Assembly: GCF_037975245.1 (NCBI RefSeq)
Contig: NC_092576.1
Coordinates: 39,987,111-40,051,110, forward strand
DNA: 64,000 bases
Direction of reading: 5' to 3'
Source: Apostichopus japonicus
Lineage: Eukaryota > Echinodermata > Holothuroidea > Aspidochirotida > Stichopodidae
The notes under the pieces were generated by a model that worked only from the letters and a program-made list of their open reading frames with translations, made no database searches and was not told where the DNA came from. Below are positions 11,146 through 25,200 of this stretch, in pieces. The stretch's first letter is position 1; every line of letters starts with the position of its first letter. The position numbers and the translations under genes were made by a program.

Positions 11146-13980
11146 TACAGTTGCTTGGATCTTTGGGAGTGTTGTACATATTTTAATATTCCATTAACTT
11201 CATGTTTATTCATTTCTCTCCCTTTCTCTGTCAGTATGTGCATATTCTCTATTGATGTTATGATTGGTAGAGAGAGACCAGAGGAGAGGATGATGTTCCC
11301 ATCTCCATCAATCTTACTAAAGGAAAATACTAGATTCACCCTGTGTATGGGAATCTGAGGAAAGGAAAATAGCAGATATAATTAACATCATGATGTTTGC
11401 TTACTTGATTGATATATGGAAGTAATAAAGTTAATATTTAGGAATATTAATTTTATATTTTTAACTATGATAACAGTTTGCCTATTTTAGTCATATTTTG
11501 ATAGTTCGTTTTCTTTTCATTTATTCTTATTTATCCAGTCAGGTTAAAGAGTCAAAAATAATTCATTACATGGCCTAGGTGAATGTATCTCAGTTTGTAT
11601 ACATTGTTTTTACTCGTGAGGGTTATATGGTGCCTAGAAAAGTATTTATCGAGCTAATTGAACTAATGTCTTAAATATATTAACATATTTAACATGATTA
11701 CCATAACGGTGCATATTTTGTTTTATTTTGTTTATGAATTTGAAATGATTAGTGCGAAGTTAGATATATTTTATAGATTGGGAAAAGGGAATGGTGTAAG
11801 GTGAGTATAGAGTTAATAGTTAACTGAATCAAATCAATCTTTCTAATTTTCGTGACAGTTTTCTATTACCTCGGATTTTGTATTTAATTTTATATTTAAT
11901 TGTTTTTCTAGCAACTATCAAATGTTTTAATTTGAATTAAATGTTACATTTGGCTAAGTGTTTAAATGGTCGAAGGGGCTGATGGTACGCTGGAAAATTT
12001 GTTTTGATTGTTTTTCATAATTTTCCAAGTATTATATTTTCATAGGTGATAAATTAAATTCATTAAGTTTAATGTTTACTTTTGTTTTTTGATAATAAGA
12101 TGACACATAAGCAAAATATCACAACTTTCAAGTTTAAGCCCTTGAGTTTCTTCATTGTGTATATTCATAAATATCATTTAATCTTGTACTTCTTTTGGTG
12201 AGGGCTTCTTTCTAATGGTTGACATGAATGCGGCGTATATTTAAATTAACTATTTAAGTATTATTATTATAAACAGTGGTAGAATGGGTGTACACACAGG
12301 GGTTGCTGTAGAGGTTTTTTTATTTCCCGTTACTTGCTTACACGATGCACACACCTAGTCTATATATGTATGTGTTTATGTTGTAACAGAGTTCGAAATA
12401 ACCAGTAAAACTGTACTGAAGCAAACTGTTAGTCTAAGATTCCTCTGTTTGATTATATATGTTTGTAAATCGTATATTTGACACAGAACGGGTTAAAAGG
12501 TGTTATTATTTTATATTTGTTTTTATAAACACAATCTGATTGAAGAAACGAGATTACATCAAAATGAGAATAAAACTTGAAGAAGAAATCCAGTATTAAG
12601 GAAACATAATCTATATTGGCTTATAGGGTGGATTTATATTACGAGAACAAATATTAGGGGTATGAATATTAGAAATGGAAGAGTAGTTACATGAATAACC
12701 AAAGCCAACATATATTGAACGTGTTTGCTCAGAGCAGATGCAAAACTATCTACGAAACAATGAACTGTTTGGAAGGATCCAGCGTGCTAATCGTGCCAAC
12801 CATAGCACTGAGACAGCGCTGCTCCGTGTTTACAATGAATTGCTTCTCACTGTTGACAAGGGTGAGGAGGCCATCTTAGTATTATTAGACTACTCCGCAG
12901 CATTTGATACAATAAATCACAACATTTTCTTCAAGCGTCTGCAAGATACATATGGTGTGTTTGGTCATGTTCTATGCTGGTTTAAATCATATTTCACCAA
13001 CAGATCCATGCAGATATATGCAGACGATACTCAAATCTTTGCAATCAAATCAGGTCGCGATCATGATGCCACACTCGCCAAACTTGAAGCTTGTATAAGT
13101 GATATTAGGTCGTGGTCTATTGCAAATGACATGAAATTGAATGACGTCAAAACTGAACTAAATCGCACAAGATGCTAACTTTTAAATGTCTTCATGGACT
13201 TGCTCCAACATACTTACACAACCTCATCCAGGAGTATTCGCCACATCGTTGCCTCCGAATGGCCTTCCGATCGGAATTAAAGAAGCTCAGTCTGTAGCCA
13301 GGTTCAAAACGCTTTTAAAGACTCACCTTTCTCACTGTTGTAGTTTCTGGCGTTTCAGCGCATAGAGACTTTGGTGTATAATTGCGCCTTATCAGAACTG
13401 TGTATCATTATAAGTGTATGGAGGTGAATGCATAGTGAAGTTGTTAGATATTTGTCTGATTAATGTTGATATTATCCAAGTTAATAAATGTGTTTTGTAA
13501 TTAGCTTCAATGAGCCTATGTACTAATATCTGATGAGTTTAAATATTTAAAATCAAGTTTTTGAAATCCCAAATTACGTTTTCGTTATTATTTTGTGTCG
13601 CATTGCTGTTGTTTCTGCTACCCTTTTAAATATTCATTGACACTATGTGTTTAGAGGATTTTTTTTCAGTCAACGAAGTAGTGAAAGATTATAACAACTC
13701 TTTATTGTTTATGATATTACTCAATATACTCACTAGTTTATGACTGTATTCTTATCTATTGTTTTGTCTTAATGGTCCTTTTGTAATTTTGAATTCATAA
13801 ATACATTAACTTGTATTGATTAATGTATTTATTTAGTATATTCCTTCATTTGTTACTTACGTCATGATTGGATGCTTCCACCAGGAGGTCTATGACTGAG
13901 CTCTGTACAGACTCACTACTTCTTTGACTAATGGCCAAACTACCTGAACACATCTCTGTAATAGTCTTGATGTCATTGGG
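11146..13980 (-). pseudogene. Two C-terminal exons of an NLR-type (NACHT-receptor) paralogue, partial
   Basis: Exon 13980-13861 (40 codons, phase 0-0, acceptor TTTCAATAG, donor GTAAGT) ends with SVIDLLVEASNHD. It aligns with the end of the NACHT exon at 19889, SILKVLDVASKNQ. Exon 11354-11146 (phase 0-2, acceptor CTTTCCTCAG, donor GTAAGT) encodes IPIHRVNLVFSFSK, later HEVNGILKYVQHSQRSKQL. It matches the exon at 17838-17636 (IPIAHLCLNRSFRK, later KEVVGLIHYGMMSPRFKSL), with the same intron position and the same phase 2 end. Neither exon has an internal stop. I found no NACHT core, transmembrane exon or terminal exon next to them, so this is probably a truncated tandem copy. The intron between them carries a LINE fragment. 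It could also be the 3' end of a gene whose 5' exons I failed to see. Confidence 0.65.
12691..13425 (+). mobile_element. Truncated non-LTR retrotransposon (CR1/Jockey-type LINE), RT fragment
   Basis: A reverse-transcriptase frame is recognisable from about 12700: ANHSTETALLRVYNELLL, then a VLLDYSAAFDTINH motif (first catalytic Asp) and YADDTQIF (catalytic YADD). The distance from FTNRSMQ to YADD is far too short, so a block of the RT palm has been deleted. Downstream, in other frames, come the typical C-terminal motifs HGLAPTYLHNLIQEYSPHR and IKEAQSVARFKTLLKTHL. The element ends near 13425 with a GCGC...ATCATTATAAG-like tail. It is dead and lies in an intron of the NACHT paralogue fragment, on the opposite strand. 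Confidence 0.85.
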
Positions 13981-16556
13981 CTATTGAAATAAATAAATAG
14001 TAATTATTTTATATAATAATATTAATGCCAAATTGAGGCGTTAAGGAAATGTGGGTGTTAAACAGAAAAGATGTTAGATTGGCTGATCCAGCAGATATTT
14101 GAAACAAAACTTAATAATTCTCTGCCTAAAGTTGACTGCTTGCAAATATATGTATACATTTCCTGTATACATGGGCACATCAATCTGATAACATGTTTAA
14201 TATTACAATTGTTTATGAAGTTGCATCCATAAATTACAGAGTGAGCGATATCAATATGATCATTAATGGATTTGAAAATTTAGGAAGGAAATAATTTATC
14301 TAGAAAAAAGGCACCATTTATCAATTGCATGTCGAGGAATAACCTAAGTTTAGAGTATAATGCAGGACGATCTTTTCAGGTTGAAGGAAGCTCCATAAGA
14401 ATGCTCCATTTGTGAGACGTGCCCAACTGAAAATTCTGCTCTCCCACCCACTCCCCCCCCCCCCCCCCATCTTTCGAATTTATGGCTACTAGAAATTCAA
14501 ATTGGATTAACTTAAAACTTGAAAAGGAATATCAAGTAGAAATTAATGAAAATATTTTAAGCACATGTGGCATGACGCCATTGCATATTTCTATAATTAT
14601 GTGAATCAATTTTTGAAGTAAATATGGTTTATCTTGTAAGAAATAAACCACACACACAAATATCTTCCTAAAGGAGTAAAGAGCAATAAATCGGGAATGA
14701 GTATTTGGCATTGTATTGTCTTTCTTGTACGAATCCACCCGATACACATAACTAGTACAATAACTACTGCTCTTGTTCCACAATCATGCATCAGTAACTA
14801 CTGTGCTGTGTGCGCAACATGGTAAGATTGTTACAGGTGGCAGAGTAATTACTACAAAGCTGTTACACGTGCAACTACGAGTCCGAAAGGTGAAAATGCG
14901 AGGCGGCTGGGTAACGAAGACTGCTCCATAGCCGTACAATACGGAGTGCATGGTCGGCGCTGGCACATCACGTAGCCGACACACTGCAGCAAATAACTAT
15001 ACTGTATGCGAGATTCAGATGGTAGCCTAACTTTTTTTATAATCGCATTAGTAAATCCATTTGATTGAAACATTCTTCACAGACAGGTGAGTGTGCAAGT
15101 CTCACATAGATACTCAAAATGGGACCTAAGGTGGGGAGGGGAACCTAGCTTAGCCTTATGGGTAGTCCCACGTCTAAATTAGGCCGTAATATAGTAATAG
15201 TTTACCACGTCAAATACTCATAGACTCCTGGTCCAGTCGCGCAGTTCTTTGTTTCACATGGGAACGTGTAACAGCATTGCAGTAATGTTACCGTGTTACG
15301 AACACAGCGCAGTAGCTACTGATACACGGTTGTGGAGCATGAACAGTAGTTACTGTTCTAACTACGAGTATCGGGTGAAGCATCGCATTTCTGCCTCCGG
15401 AATATTCCATACCAGAGGACAATCTGCACCCTCTAGTATACTGCCTTTACTTTGATAATTAACCACGCCTTTCTCCCTACCCTAAGTTTACTTTACATGT
15501 TACTATTATCTGCACAGTGTAAAGTTATAAATATAACAAATAACAAATACTACCAACCTTGCTCCATACACCAGATGATAAATCAAGATAACAGGCGTCA
15601 GCTGATGATATTACTGTACAATAAAACATACATTCCACAAAATTAATAAAACAAAGATAAGCATATAAAAAATAAGTGACGGGTCATTTGAATATTGCTT
15701 ATTCTTCCATATTTCATTTCAATAAACAATATACAATGAAACTGTACGGTACTATCTCGTCAAGTAAATTTGACTTATGATGTGTGTGAGTAATAACAAA
15801 CACTGAGTTAATCCACTGATGACGGAGAAGGGAGGGTTGGGGGTGGGGTTAATCCTTCTAAATATGTATTCTCATTGTTCCCTAGGCTAATACCTCTAGC
15901 GCGGAGTCCTAACTTTTATCTTAATATTTACATGTTCAATAACTAACTGAGAAAGCTGCTTTAATTTCAGTAATATAAAGGGACTCAATTTTCAATCACA
16001 AAAACTTAATAAACTGATCCGTCGATGAATTTACATTCTGTGAATTCAGTTTAAGGAATGCTTGTCAAAGGAGAGATACTTTTTGGGAAAACTACCCCTT
16101 CCACTTTCAGGAATCTCTTTTTCAGCTCTCGCAATTTGGGCTTTTGTTCTTTATCGCCGTGTACCAGTAGGAAAAAAAAAACAAATGCATGTTTCTGCTA
16201 GTAGACATTTAGATCAAAATCACAGGGTGAGTTGGTTAACAATTGTCTTTCAAAGTTGGTATTATCTCAAGAACATAAGCCTGATTTTATGGGATTACTC
16301 TCAATAGCCTGTACAGTAACTGATGCTTGTTGTCATTCAGGAAAATACCACTGGGAACTTGATATTAGACATTCGATTTTTAAAGGACTTGTATGGGTTC
16401 GCAAGTGACTAACGTTGTAAAATTATATTCATGTTAATTGCAGCTTAGATCAAGATTTGAAGGTTAGTATACAAAAGTAGAAAAATCAAAATATAATTTT
16501 GCCCTTCCTTACCCAACCTTTGTAACCTACTGAGAAACAAAGTGACATATTTTGTT
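13981..16556. other. Intergenic stretch without recognisable gene
   Basis: Between the NACHT paralogue fragment and the terminal exon of the Ig-TM-NACHT gene. I looked for NACHT or Ig exons of the paralogue here and saw none. It contains a poly-C run at 14453-14468. No domain was recognised in any short frame. Confidence 0.5.
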
Positions 16557-16680
16557 TCAAAATAAATTATCTGAATGACTAATATTGCAAATACGAACTG
16601 GACCTTTAATATTCCTTGAACGTGCTTCTTCTGGAATGATATCTGGCTTGATCGATGACGCCAATGAACAGCCGTGAAGC
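16557..16680 (-). CDS. Exon 10: terminal exon of Ig-TM-NACHT gene
   Basis: Acceptor TTCCCTCTCAAG, phase 2. It completes Trp at the junction and reads LHGCSLASSIKPDIIPEEAR followed by SRNIKG, ending at TGA 16559-16557. The SIKPDIIPEEARSRNI stretch resembles the short tail I associate with this kind of invertebrate NACHT protein. I saw no clear polyadenylation signal close downstream. Confidence 0.7.
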
Positions 16681-19600
16681 CTTGAGAGGGAAAAAAGAAC
16701 ACAGTTAATAAATACATTTGACATGTTATTAAATAAAATAATATCTTGTGCCATTACGGCAATATTGAGTTGGATATGAATGGATTTATTTTCATCCTTT
16801 CAGTTGTGAAGAGAGCTGTTTGGAAGGTGTGGATATATCGGCCCACTTTTGGTGACGATTCATAAAAAAACATGATTGTACACAAATGGTTATATATCTC
16901 GCAATGCATAAACTTACAGAATATTATAATAATATCAACAAGCCGTCCTTATACACCATACCAGGAATATGATAAAGAAACACACAGTGCGGTAAAATAC
17001 AGCATCATATGCGTCCCTGACTATTTTACTTTTACAAAACACACTTATCTAGACCAAACACTGAATTGCCCTCATTGAAACCACGGGAGCTCCATTAAAA
17101 CGAATATAACTAAACAATGCACCCCTTCTCCCTTCTACTATTACAAAGAAAAGTGTCCATCATAATGTCCTATATTGTGTTTTCGACATATAGAATTTCG
17201 GCATGTCTGTCGGACACAGCATATGATATTTGTTTCCTCATTTTAAATTGCTCATTTTTTTACTTATTTGTCTGTGGTTTTACTTTGAGTTGGTTTAAAG
17301 TACGAAGGTAAAGTCTTATTCAATTTATTCTCCCTCTGATACCCATCCACTCTACCTTCACACATGGAAAACAATGTTTAAAAGAAGTTGTAAATAGCAA
17401 AGTAACTATTGTAAAATATTGATTAACAAATTCGCATTTTAAGGTATATTCCAATTTACAAATCCTTTAAAGCAGCGTAACAATATAATTTACACGTTTT
17501 TAAATATTACTTTCATTAACTCAACTGGAGTAGAATATGACTGCACGAGGCCCTGCTCATAGTCCCCTTATACATGTACCTCTATCGTTAACCCTCTCAC
17601 CCCACAAAGGGCATGTAAGGTGATTTACCGCTTACCATAGTGACTTGAATCTTGGTGACATCATTCCATAGTGTATTAATCCAACCACTTCTTTCTCGCT
17701 AAGTTCATTGCTATTTCTGATTATGGATATCTTCTCTACTGACGATAGGCTTGGTACACCAAAACCGGACTCAAGTCTGATATCTTTACCGTCAAATTTC
17801 CTGAAGGACCGGTTTAAGCATAAATGAGCTATTGGTATCTAAAGAATAGGAAAGAAAGATCAGAAATGTTTCCTTTATAATAAACTAATACATAGTAAGC
17901 CTATAGCATATATTCCACATGTATGACACATTAAATCACACAATAATCAACGAACGGCATTGTATTTAAGTAAACAAGCAATATACATAAAATCGTGTTG
18001 TATTCTATAAGTTTTTAACTCATAAACTTCACAATTTAATGATAACTGAACAATTTTTGTTTTTGAGATTTGCTTTTGTACGCACGTTTTATTTAATTCA
18101 ATGCAAACAGTTATAAAACAATGTGTCCACGATTGATTCGAACTGTATTGTGACTAAAATGTTATCATGTTTTATGCCACTCGACGGAATAATATAGCAC
18201 ATTTGTGTTTGAAATCTGATCATTTTTTTTCCAGATAAAATAATTAAGACCCAGCACTAGTGTTACACTTCTTACATTTATTACTGTGGGATCCAGTCAG
18301 TATATGCATGTAACAATAGACACATCAGCCGAGGAAGACAACGTTTCCTGACTTGTCATCTAGAGGCCTGCAGTTCATCATTTATAGTCCAACTAAATAT
18401 TTCTGATAGCAAAAGATGTTGGTAATAACTACTTTCACTTTGCAACCAATGTTTCAACATTCACAAGATATAATTGACGGTATCAAATAGGTTGTGTGCA
18501 TACATGTTTTTATTCATGAAACTTAGCAAACCCAAACGAACAACAATAACAATTATATGTTCAGGAATAATTTAGCTCCCTCCCTCTGGTATTCTTGCAG
18601 TGGTTTTAATAATTTATTTCCCTTTTTTTTTATTTCCCCTAAAAATATACGGCTAATCCAGCCGATACCGGACACTTTGATGCCGTGAGTTCCCTCGACA
18701 ATGGACTTCAGTTTTCGGGATTCAAAAAGGCAGTTCGACAGTCCAAGATGTGGCTTATCGCTATTTCTTGTAACTAATTGTATACTTTTCACAAGATAAA
18801 ATTATAACCGTAGTACTTTGAAACAAATACTCAGTCTGAGAGATATATTTTTTTTCTCGAAATCTCTCCAATCGGATTGGCATATCGATAGACTCTAGGC
18901 AACCCAATTAGAAAATTTTGATTAGAAAAATTTGCTAACTCTAATTTAAATAAAAGAAAAAATGTTAGCAAACTGCTTATCCACAAGAGAGCCTGTGTAA
19001 GAGAATGTGTAGAAGTTAGTTGGCCTGATGTTTTGATCCAGCAGAATCTTCTTCAGAGGCTAAATGACAGTAAATGCAGACAACACTTTGAAATTTTTAT
19101 TATATTTTCGAAATGAGTCGAAAGTAAAAGAATATTTTTTTTGTATTAACAATGTTTTGATAATAACATATATAGACATCACGAACACAAAATTATCTAT
19201 ATTTTTGTTTCATTACAGGCAAGCTATTATGTAAGGTTAACAAATGTGAATTGATACTTCATGAAACCCCCTTTCTTGGCAAGGAAGGCGAGAGGTGAGG
19301 GAGGGGTTGTTCAATGTTCATGGCGATCTAGCGAGTGTTATTTTCTACGTTAAATGGTGCCGTTGTGGTAATCTCTTTGGAGGCATATAGTTATTTTATG
19401 ACATATAAGAAAAAAATGGACACCGTTGCAGCTTAGTTCATAAAATAGTCACCTAGTCCATTATACTAGTTCTACATTTGACACGTAACGTCAAAACAAT
19501 AAGCAATTTGAAGGCAACGTGAACATGGTTATTTGAAAAGGACACTTTCAATGAATCATTTGTCGACGTTGAATTGATTCAACTATTGCTTTCGGTAGAT

Positions 19601-22184
19601 ATGAAGTTTTAATTTGTTAAAGTAACAAATGTTAAAATTGTAGGAGTTGTATCTTAAGATGGTGTATAAATAATCGCACGTTGCATGTTGAGTACAATAA
19701 TTGCAAACGGTATTGGTGTTCAGCAAGTGCTGACCGTCTTGGCCTACATTTGACTTTGTAAGAAATACTTCCCGGTACGGTTGAGATCATGGTATGAGGT
19801 TGTTTTTGTTATTTAAACCTGCCTTTTTAGGTTAGTGATCGTATTCTATATAGCTATTAAACACGTTATTTGGTAAAATGTTACTTACCTGATTTTTCGA
19901 TGCAACATCTAGTACTTTTAGAATAGATCTCTGTAGTAGTTTACTATCGTCCTTATGAATGTCTGTTCTTTCATACGAAACTAAATCAGGAACTGATTCT
20001 AGAAATGTGTCAGTTTTGTCTTCCTGTTCTAGCATGCACAAAATTGCAAACTTTTTACTTTCTCCTTTTTGCTGCAGGTATTGGATAATTTTCTCCCCGG
20101 CAATGTTGTTAATTCCACACGCAAATCTGTACAAATACTGCAGGTCAAAAGGATCTAAATTTTGAAACAACTGGTTGATACAATCAGTATTTTCATCAGA
20201 TAATTGTTCTGCAAGGTAATGTGCAGCATACCACTCACAAACGGTTTTGTGATAAAAGTGAACCTCTGTTTTGTACTGAATATGGTCTTGTGCGTTTTGT
20301 GTGTCCGCTATAGTTAGAACTTCTTCTGCCACGAATATACCAATACGAAGATACTGATCGTAGAACTCATGCCCTAACTGATTGCGAAGCTGCTCACGAT
20401 TCCAAACAAGTTTCTGATTCTTTTCACTCAAAGCTTCAAAAGCGATCTTGTCTAGTACGTTGTGTTCATGTTCCAATAACTCAAAGTTTGTGACATTTTC
20501 GTCTTTCATTTTATTCTTCATATGACTGTGAAAGCAAGAAATCATATACCGGAAAAAACTAGTTACAGAATCGAATGTTAAAGAATGTTCGTCTTCGTAT
20601 GTCATGTGTGCAAACATAACAAAGAATAGAGGAACCTGACAAAGGTCATCAAGAACGGGATTTTCCTCCAATTTTCTCATGATTCTATCCACTGCTTCTC
20701 CATATGTTCCAACGACAGCCTTTTCAACATACTTTCTACGCGCCGCTTCACCGAACCCTGTAAGCCGAACTCGGTCTGAGTGAGGTGCAAACGTTTTTGG
20801 TACACAAGATGGTCTTGTCGTTAGAATGACGTTAAACCCTTGAAACATATTTTTCTTCATGATGTGATAAATGTCTGTTTCTGTACTCTCTTGATCGGGA
20901 TACTCGTCAAAGCCATCGAGTAAAACCAACACGGATTTCATTTGATTCAATATTTCTTTTATATCTTCCTCACTGATATTTGAATCCCTCGGTAGAATGA
21001 ATTGTCTAATCGCACTAAAAATTGATTTAACTCCTCCAAGTTGCCGTAGACGTAAATATATAATAACGTCTACTTCCTTTAACGGTGATGTAGGGATGGA
21101 TTTGCACCAGTTATAAAGTAACTGTAAAGTCAACGTTGACTTGCCGTAGCCAGGTTCACCTTCAAGAATCTGTCGCTTCGTTTTTAAACAGTTTTCTTTG
21201 ACTAATTCTTGATAGGATAACAATTTATCCCACTGTGCCTTTCCTTCAGATAAACCTGTCATTGATTTAATACCGCCCTCAACAAATACCTTGTCCACGC
21301 AATACATCCTATCTTTAATGTAGGGGATTGGTTGCACAGAATCATACAATATTTCATAGTTTGCTTTTAAGTGTCCGATGAAGTGCTCAGCTTTCTCCGA
21401 GTAATCTGTGATAAGAAAAACCGTGGTTAGCAATGTATGTAATAAGTTTCAAATATATGGACTCGTTAATAATTTGAAATAAAATGTATCAAACTTAACC
21501 CTTTTTGGCGGGCAGCGTCACTCTGAATTAACCAGACTCTTCACAATAAAGATTTTAGATAAATACAAAATATCAACATATCCATCAGTGACATGTGCTA
21601 GATATCCTTTGGTAGAACTACATGACAAGTATCATAACATATCATTCACCAGAATAGAGTGTGCCTATATGTGTACTCATAATTTAGCGATAATGTATCT
21701 CGGAATCACGTAGGATTACATAATTTTTACTACAATACAGTGTTTACGATGTTAGGTGCTTATAAAAGGTTGATTACTTGTTCTTTGTTTTGTTAGTGTA
21801 ATGTATATTACCAATTTACGATATTAAAGTCAAGTTAATATTTTCTGCAACACATACCATTTTCCAGCATTGGGATACCCTGTGAAAAAGAAAACCATAC
21901 CACTGGTTTTAATATACTTTAACACGATAACATAAAGTCTTATATTTTGCATCAATAATACTTCCCACAGCGATCTCACTTTTCTACGTTTGCTTTTATA
22001 TGGAGCTAAGTGTCTAAAATTTGTTGAATTTAATGGAGGCTGTTTGACACACATTGTACAGTTGCCGATATGATGTATCTTATTAGCGAAGAATGTATGC
22101 CGAAATATTACACAATATGACTATTGGTTGCAAGAGGGACAACAGCAATAATTCCGACAATATCGAATGTGAATTTATCGCATG

Positions 22185-22267
<83 letters not shown>

Positions 22268-25200
22268 AAGTGTAAATGGCGCTTCAGTGTATAATGAATA
22301 CTTGCTCACATCTTTAGATGATGAAAGTGATAATACAGTGTCATGAAAACAAATAATAATTACAAATCAACTCCAGTCAAGAACCGCGAAAAGAGTAACC
22401 TAGTTTTCTGCTTCAAGAATATAGTGACTGCCTACTTCAGTTATAAAAAAAAGAAAGTACAGTATATTAATAAACATTACCTCACTTTCTGCATCACCAC
22501 CTTGAATTCGTTTTATATTATTTTTCCTCGCTGAAAAGAATACAGAAATTTATTAAAAATCCTGATGTAGAATGTTGTAGGTAGCTAAAGATGTTGTCAT
22601 GGAACAAATTCTTACTTGACTTGCATGGTTTGTGTGAATCTTTTACAAATAACAATTTTCGGTAAATCTGAAGTTTAGTTCTTGTACAGAAATAGATCAA
22701 TTTGACCCTGAAGTAATTGTGCAATGAACCTTGCATCCTCTGTTCTATTTATATAGCAAAAAATCATAATCTTGATAAAGAGTTGTGCAGTATTCAATCT
22801 ACCAGAAGCAACGTTAAGGCGACTGTTTGTGCAAACGTCATGTGTAGTTCACACGATTGACATGTACATTAATTCACTTATAAAGGAATTTACTTGAACA
22901 GAGTGTTCTGTACGTATTATTATCCATATTACCATGCTTTCTATGTTGACATATTGTAGCTACGTCTAGTATTCTACGTTTGTATGCATTTCTGTTGTAG
23001 TTGAAAAATGCTGATAAACACATATAACCAAATATGTATAACTTGTGTTACATTAATAGTATTACGTACCTCTTATTCTGCATACAATCACCACAACGAC
23101 TATGATGATTATGATCAACAGAACCAATACGGCGATTATGGTTATTATGAAGATGTGTGTTCCCTGCTCTGTGGGAAGCACTATAAATAAAAGAAAAATG
23201 TGGAATGGTCATAAATAACAAGTAATCACGGAAACACTTCACAAAGCTGTGCATTAAATGCAACGTGTATTGGCTTACCATTTGGAAAGAGCAGATCAAT
23301 CTTCGTAGAAAGGCTGAATAGTTCAGCATTCTCTCCTACAGCACGACACTCTACGGTAACTTTATTTTGAGTTCTTTTAGTAAAGTCAAAATTAACAGTC
23401 AGAGATATATCATACAAGTCACCCATCTGTGTCACCGTAAATTGATGTTGTGTAAAGTCAATGGGTGTTTGCTCTTGAACGGCTCTCCATTCAAGAGCCA
23501 CTTTAGGTTTTATTCCAAGCACCGAGCAAGTCAAAACTTCCTGGGGTTGTTTCTCCAGGACGCAATATTGTTGGTGATTACATCCATCTATCACTGGAAA
23601 AACTGGAGTTGGATCAACTGAAAGGAAATAATACATGAAATGTATAATGTTTGTACATTTGGTGTTAGATTTCGAGTCTATGGTTCCCGAAACTGTTATG
23701 AGGTCGAATGGCTTACAGCATTAAAGGAATCAAACTATGTGCCCGAACGAACAAATATCTTGCGATGCTGCATTTCTTCTATCAACATTCAGAATATGCC
23801 TAATAGTTTACCATTTAATCACAGTACAAACTATGTGTTGCCACAAACCGACACAAGGCATAGTTTAGTTTTGTTTAGTAGGAAAAAAAAGGATCAGGAG
23901 GGACACTTAAGTCCCCATCAAGGACCATATAGAGAGAGAAGAAAAAACTGAAGACACAAACACTCAGACCCGATTACAATGCTTAAAGTGCTTGTCCAAA
24001 GCATTCTTAAACCCATCTTTCTCAACTTTCTCAGGCAAACCATTCCACTCATTCACAACCCTATTAGAAAAAAAGTTATGCCGAATATTAATCCTACTAT
24101 GTGACTTTTGGAGTTTAAGACAATGACCTATGGTACACTAGCAAACATGAAAAAGTCGGTAAAGGATAAATTGTCGAACCATACACAATCTTGAAAACCT
24201 GGATCAAGTCCCCACGTAACCTCCTAAGCTCCAGTGTGGTGAGATTCAACAGTTGTAACCGCCAATAATAAGGAACACTCTTTAAGGAACTAATCATCCT
24301 AGTAGCCCTCCTCTGGACTTTTTCAAGTACTTCCTTATCCTTAGCAAAATATGGGTTCCAAGCCTGCACAGCATACCCCAGATGAAACCTAACCAACTGC
24401 TTATAAAGCCTAACTACGATGTCCTCTTTCAGGAAACTGAAGTTCCTCTTGATCATACCTAAAACCCTATTAACTCTTTTAGCAGCTTCAAGACAATGTT
24501 TAGAAGGTTGCAGAGATGAGTCAATGTAGATACCTAGGTCTCTTTCAACGGAGACCTCCTGTAACTCCACACCGTTAAAAGTGTATGTAAACTGTTGGTT
24601 ACTACTACCAGTGTGCATTACCTTGCATTTATCAATATTAAAAAGCATTTGCCACCCCTGAGACCAGGTAAAAACCTTATCCAAATCCGTTTGAAAGGCA
24701 TGACACATGTGCAGGTATCTAGATTTATACGTCAGTTTGTTTTGTCTATGCAAATTTACTTGCGACTGTAGTGTAAATTATAAGACTGCATCTTTTACGA
24801 GGAAGAACGGATTCGCCACAATTTTCCAAGGTATTGATACACAAACAGAAATTATCAGTATAACATGGCCAATTCCTAATAGAATATATACGGTGTCCAC
24901 GGGAGATTTCAATTATCTTCATTCCATGTAGATTTGACTTGTACTGACATGGATAGTGTTATTGGCTCATTGATTGCCTGATAGAAATTAAGCAACAGGG
25001 AACTGAAAGAAATCGAACAGACAGGGGTGTGTGAGAAAGATAAATATTGATAAAAAGCCCATAACATGCTTTCATTGAAACTGATTATGAACTAACATAG
25101 TAACAGTTTGATAATTTGATGAAACAGCGTTTTATGCACTTTGGGAAAATTTATGCAAATAACCATGTATTTATGCTATTATGGTGATTCGGTAGAGACT

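Noticed and set aside
18640-18790. An extra exon between the NACHT exon and exon 9
   Set aside because: An open frame exists, but no acceptor gives the required phase 0 without a stop, and the paralogue joins the homologous exons directly.
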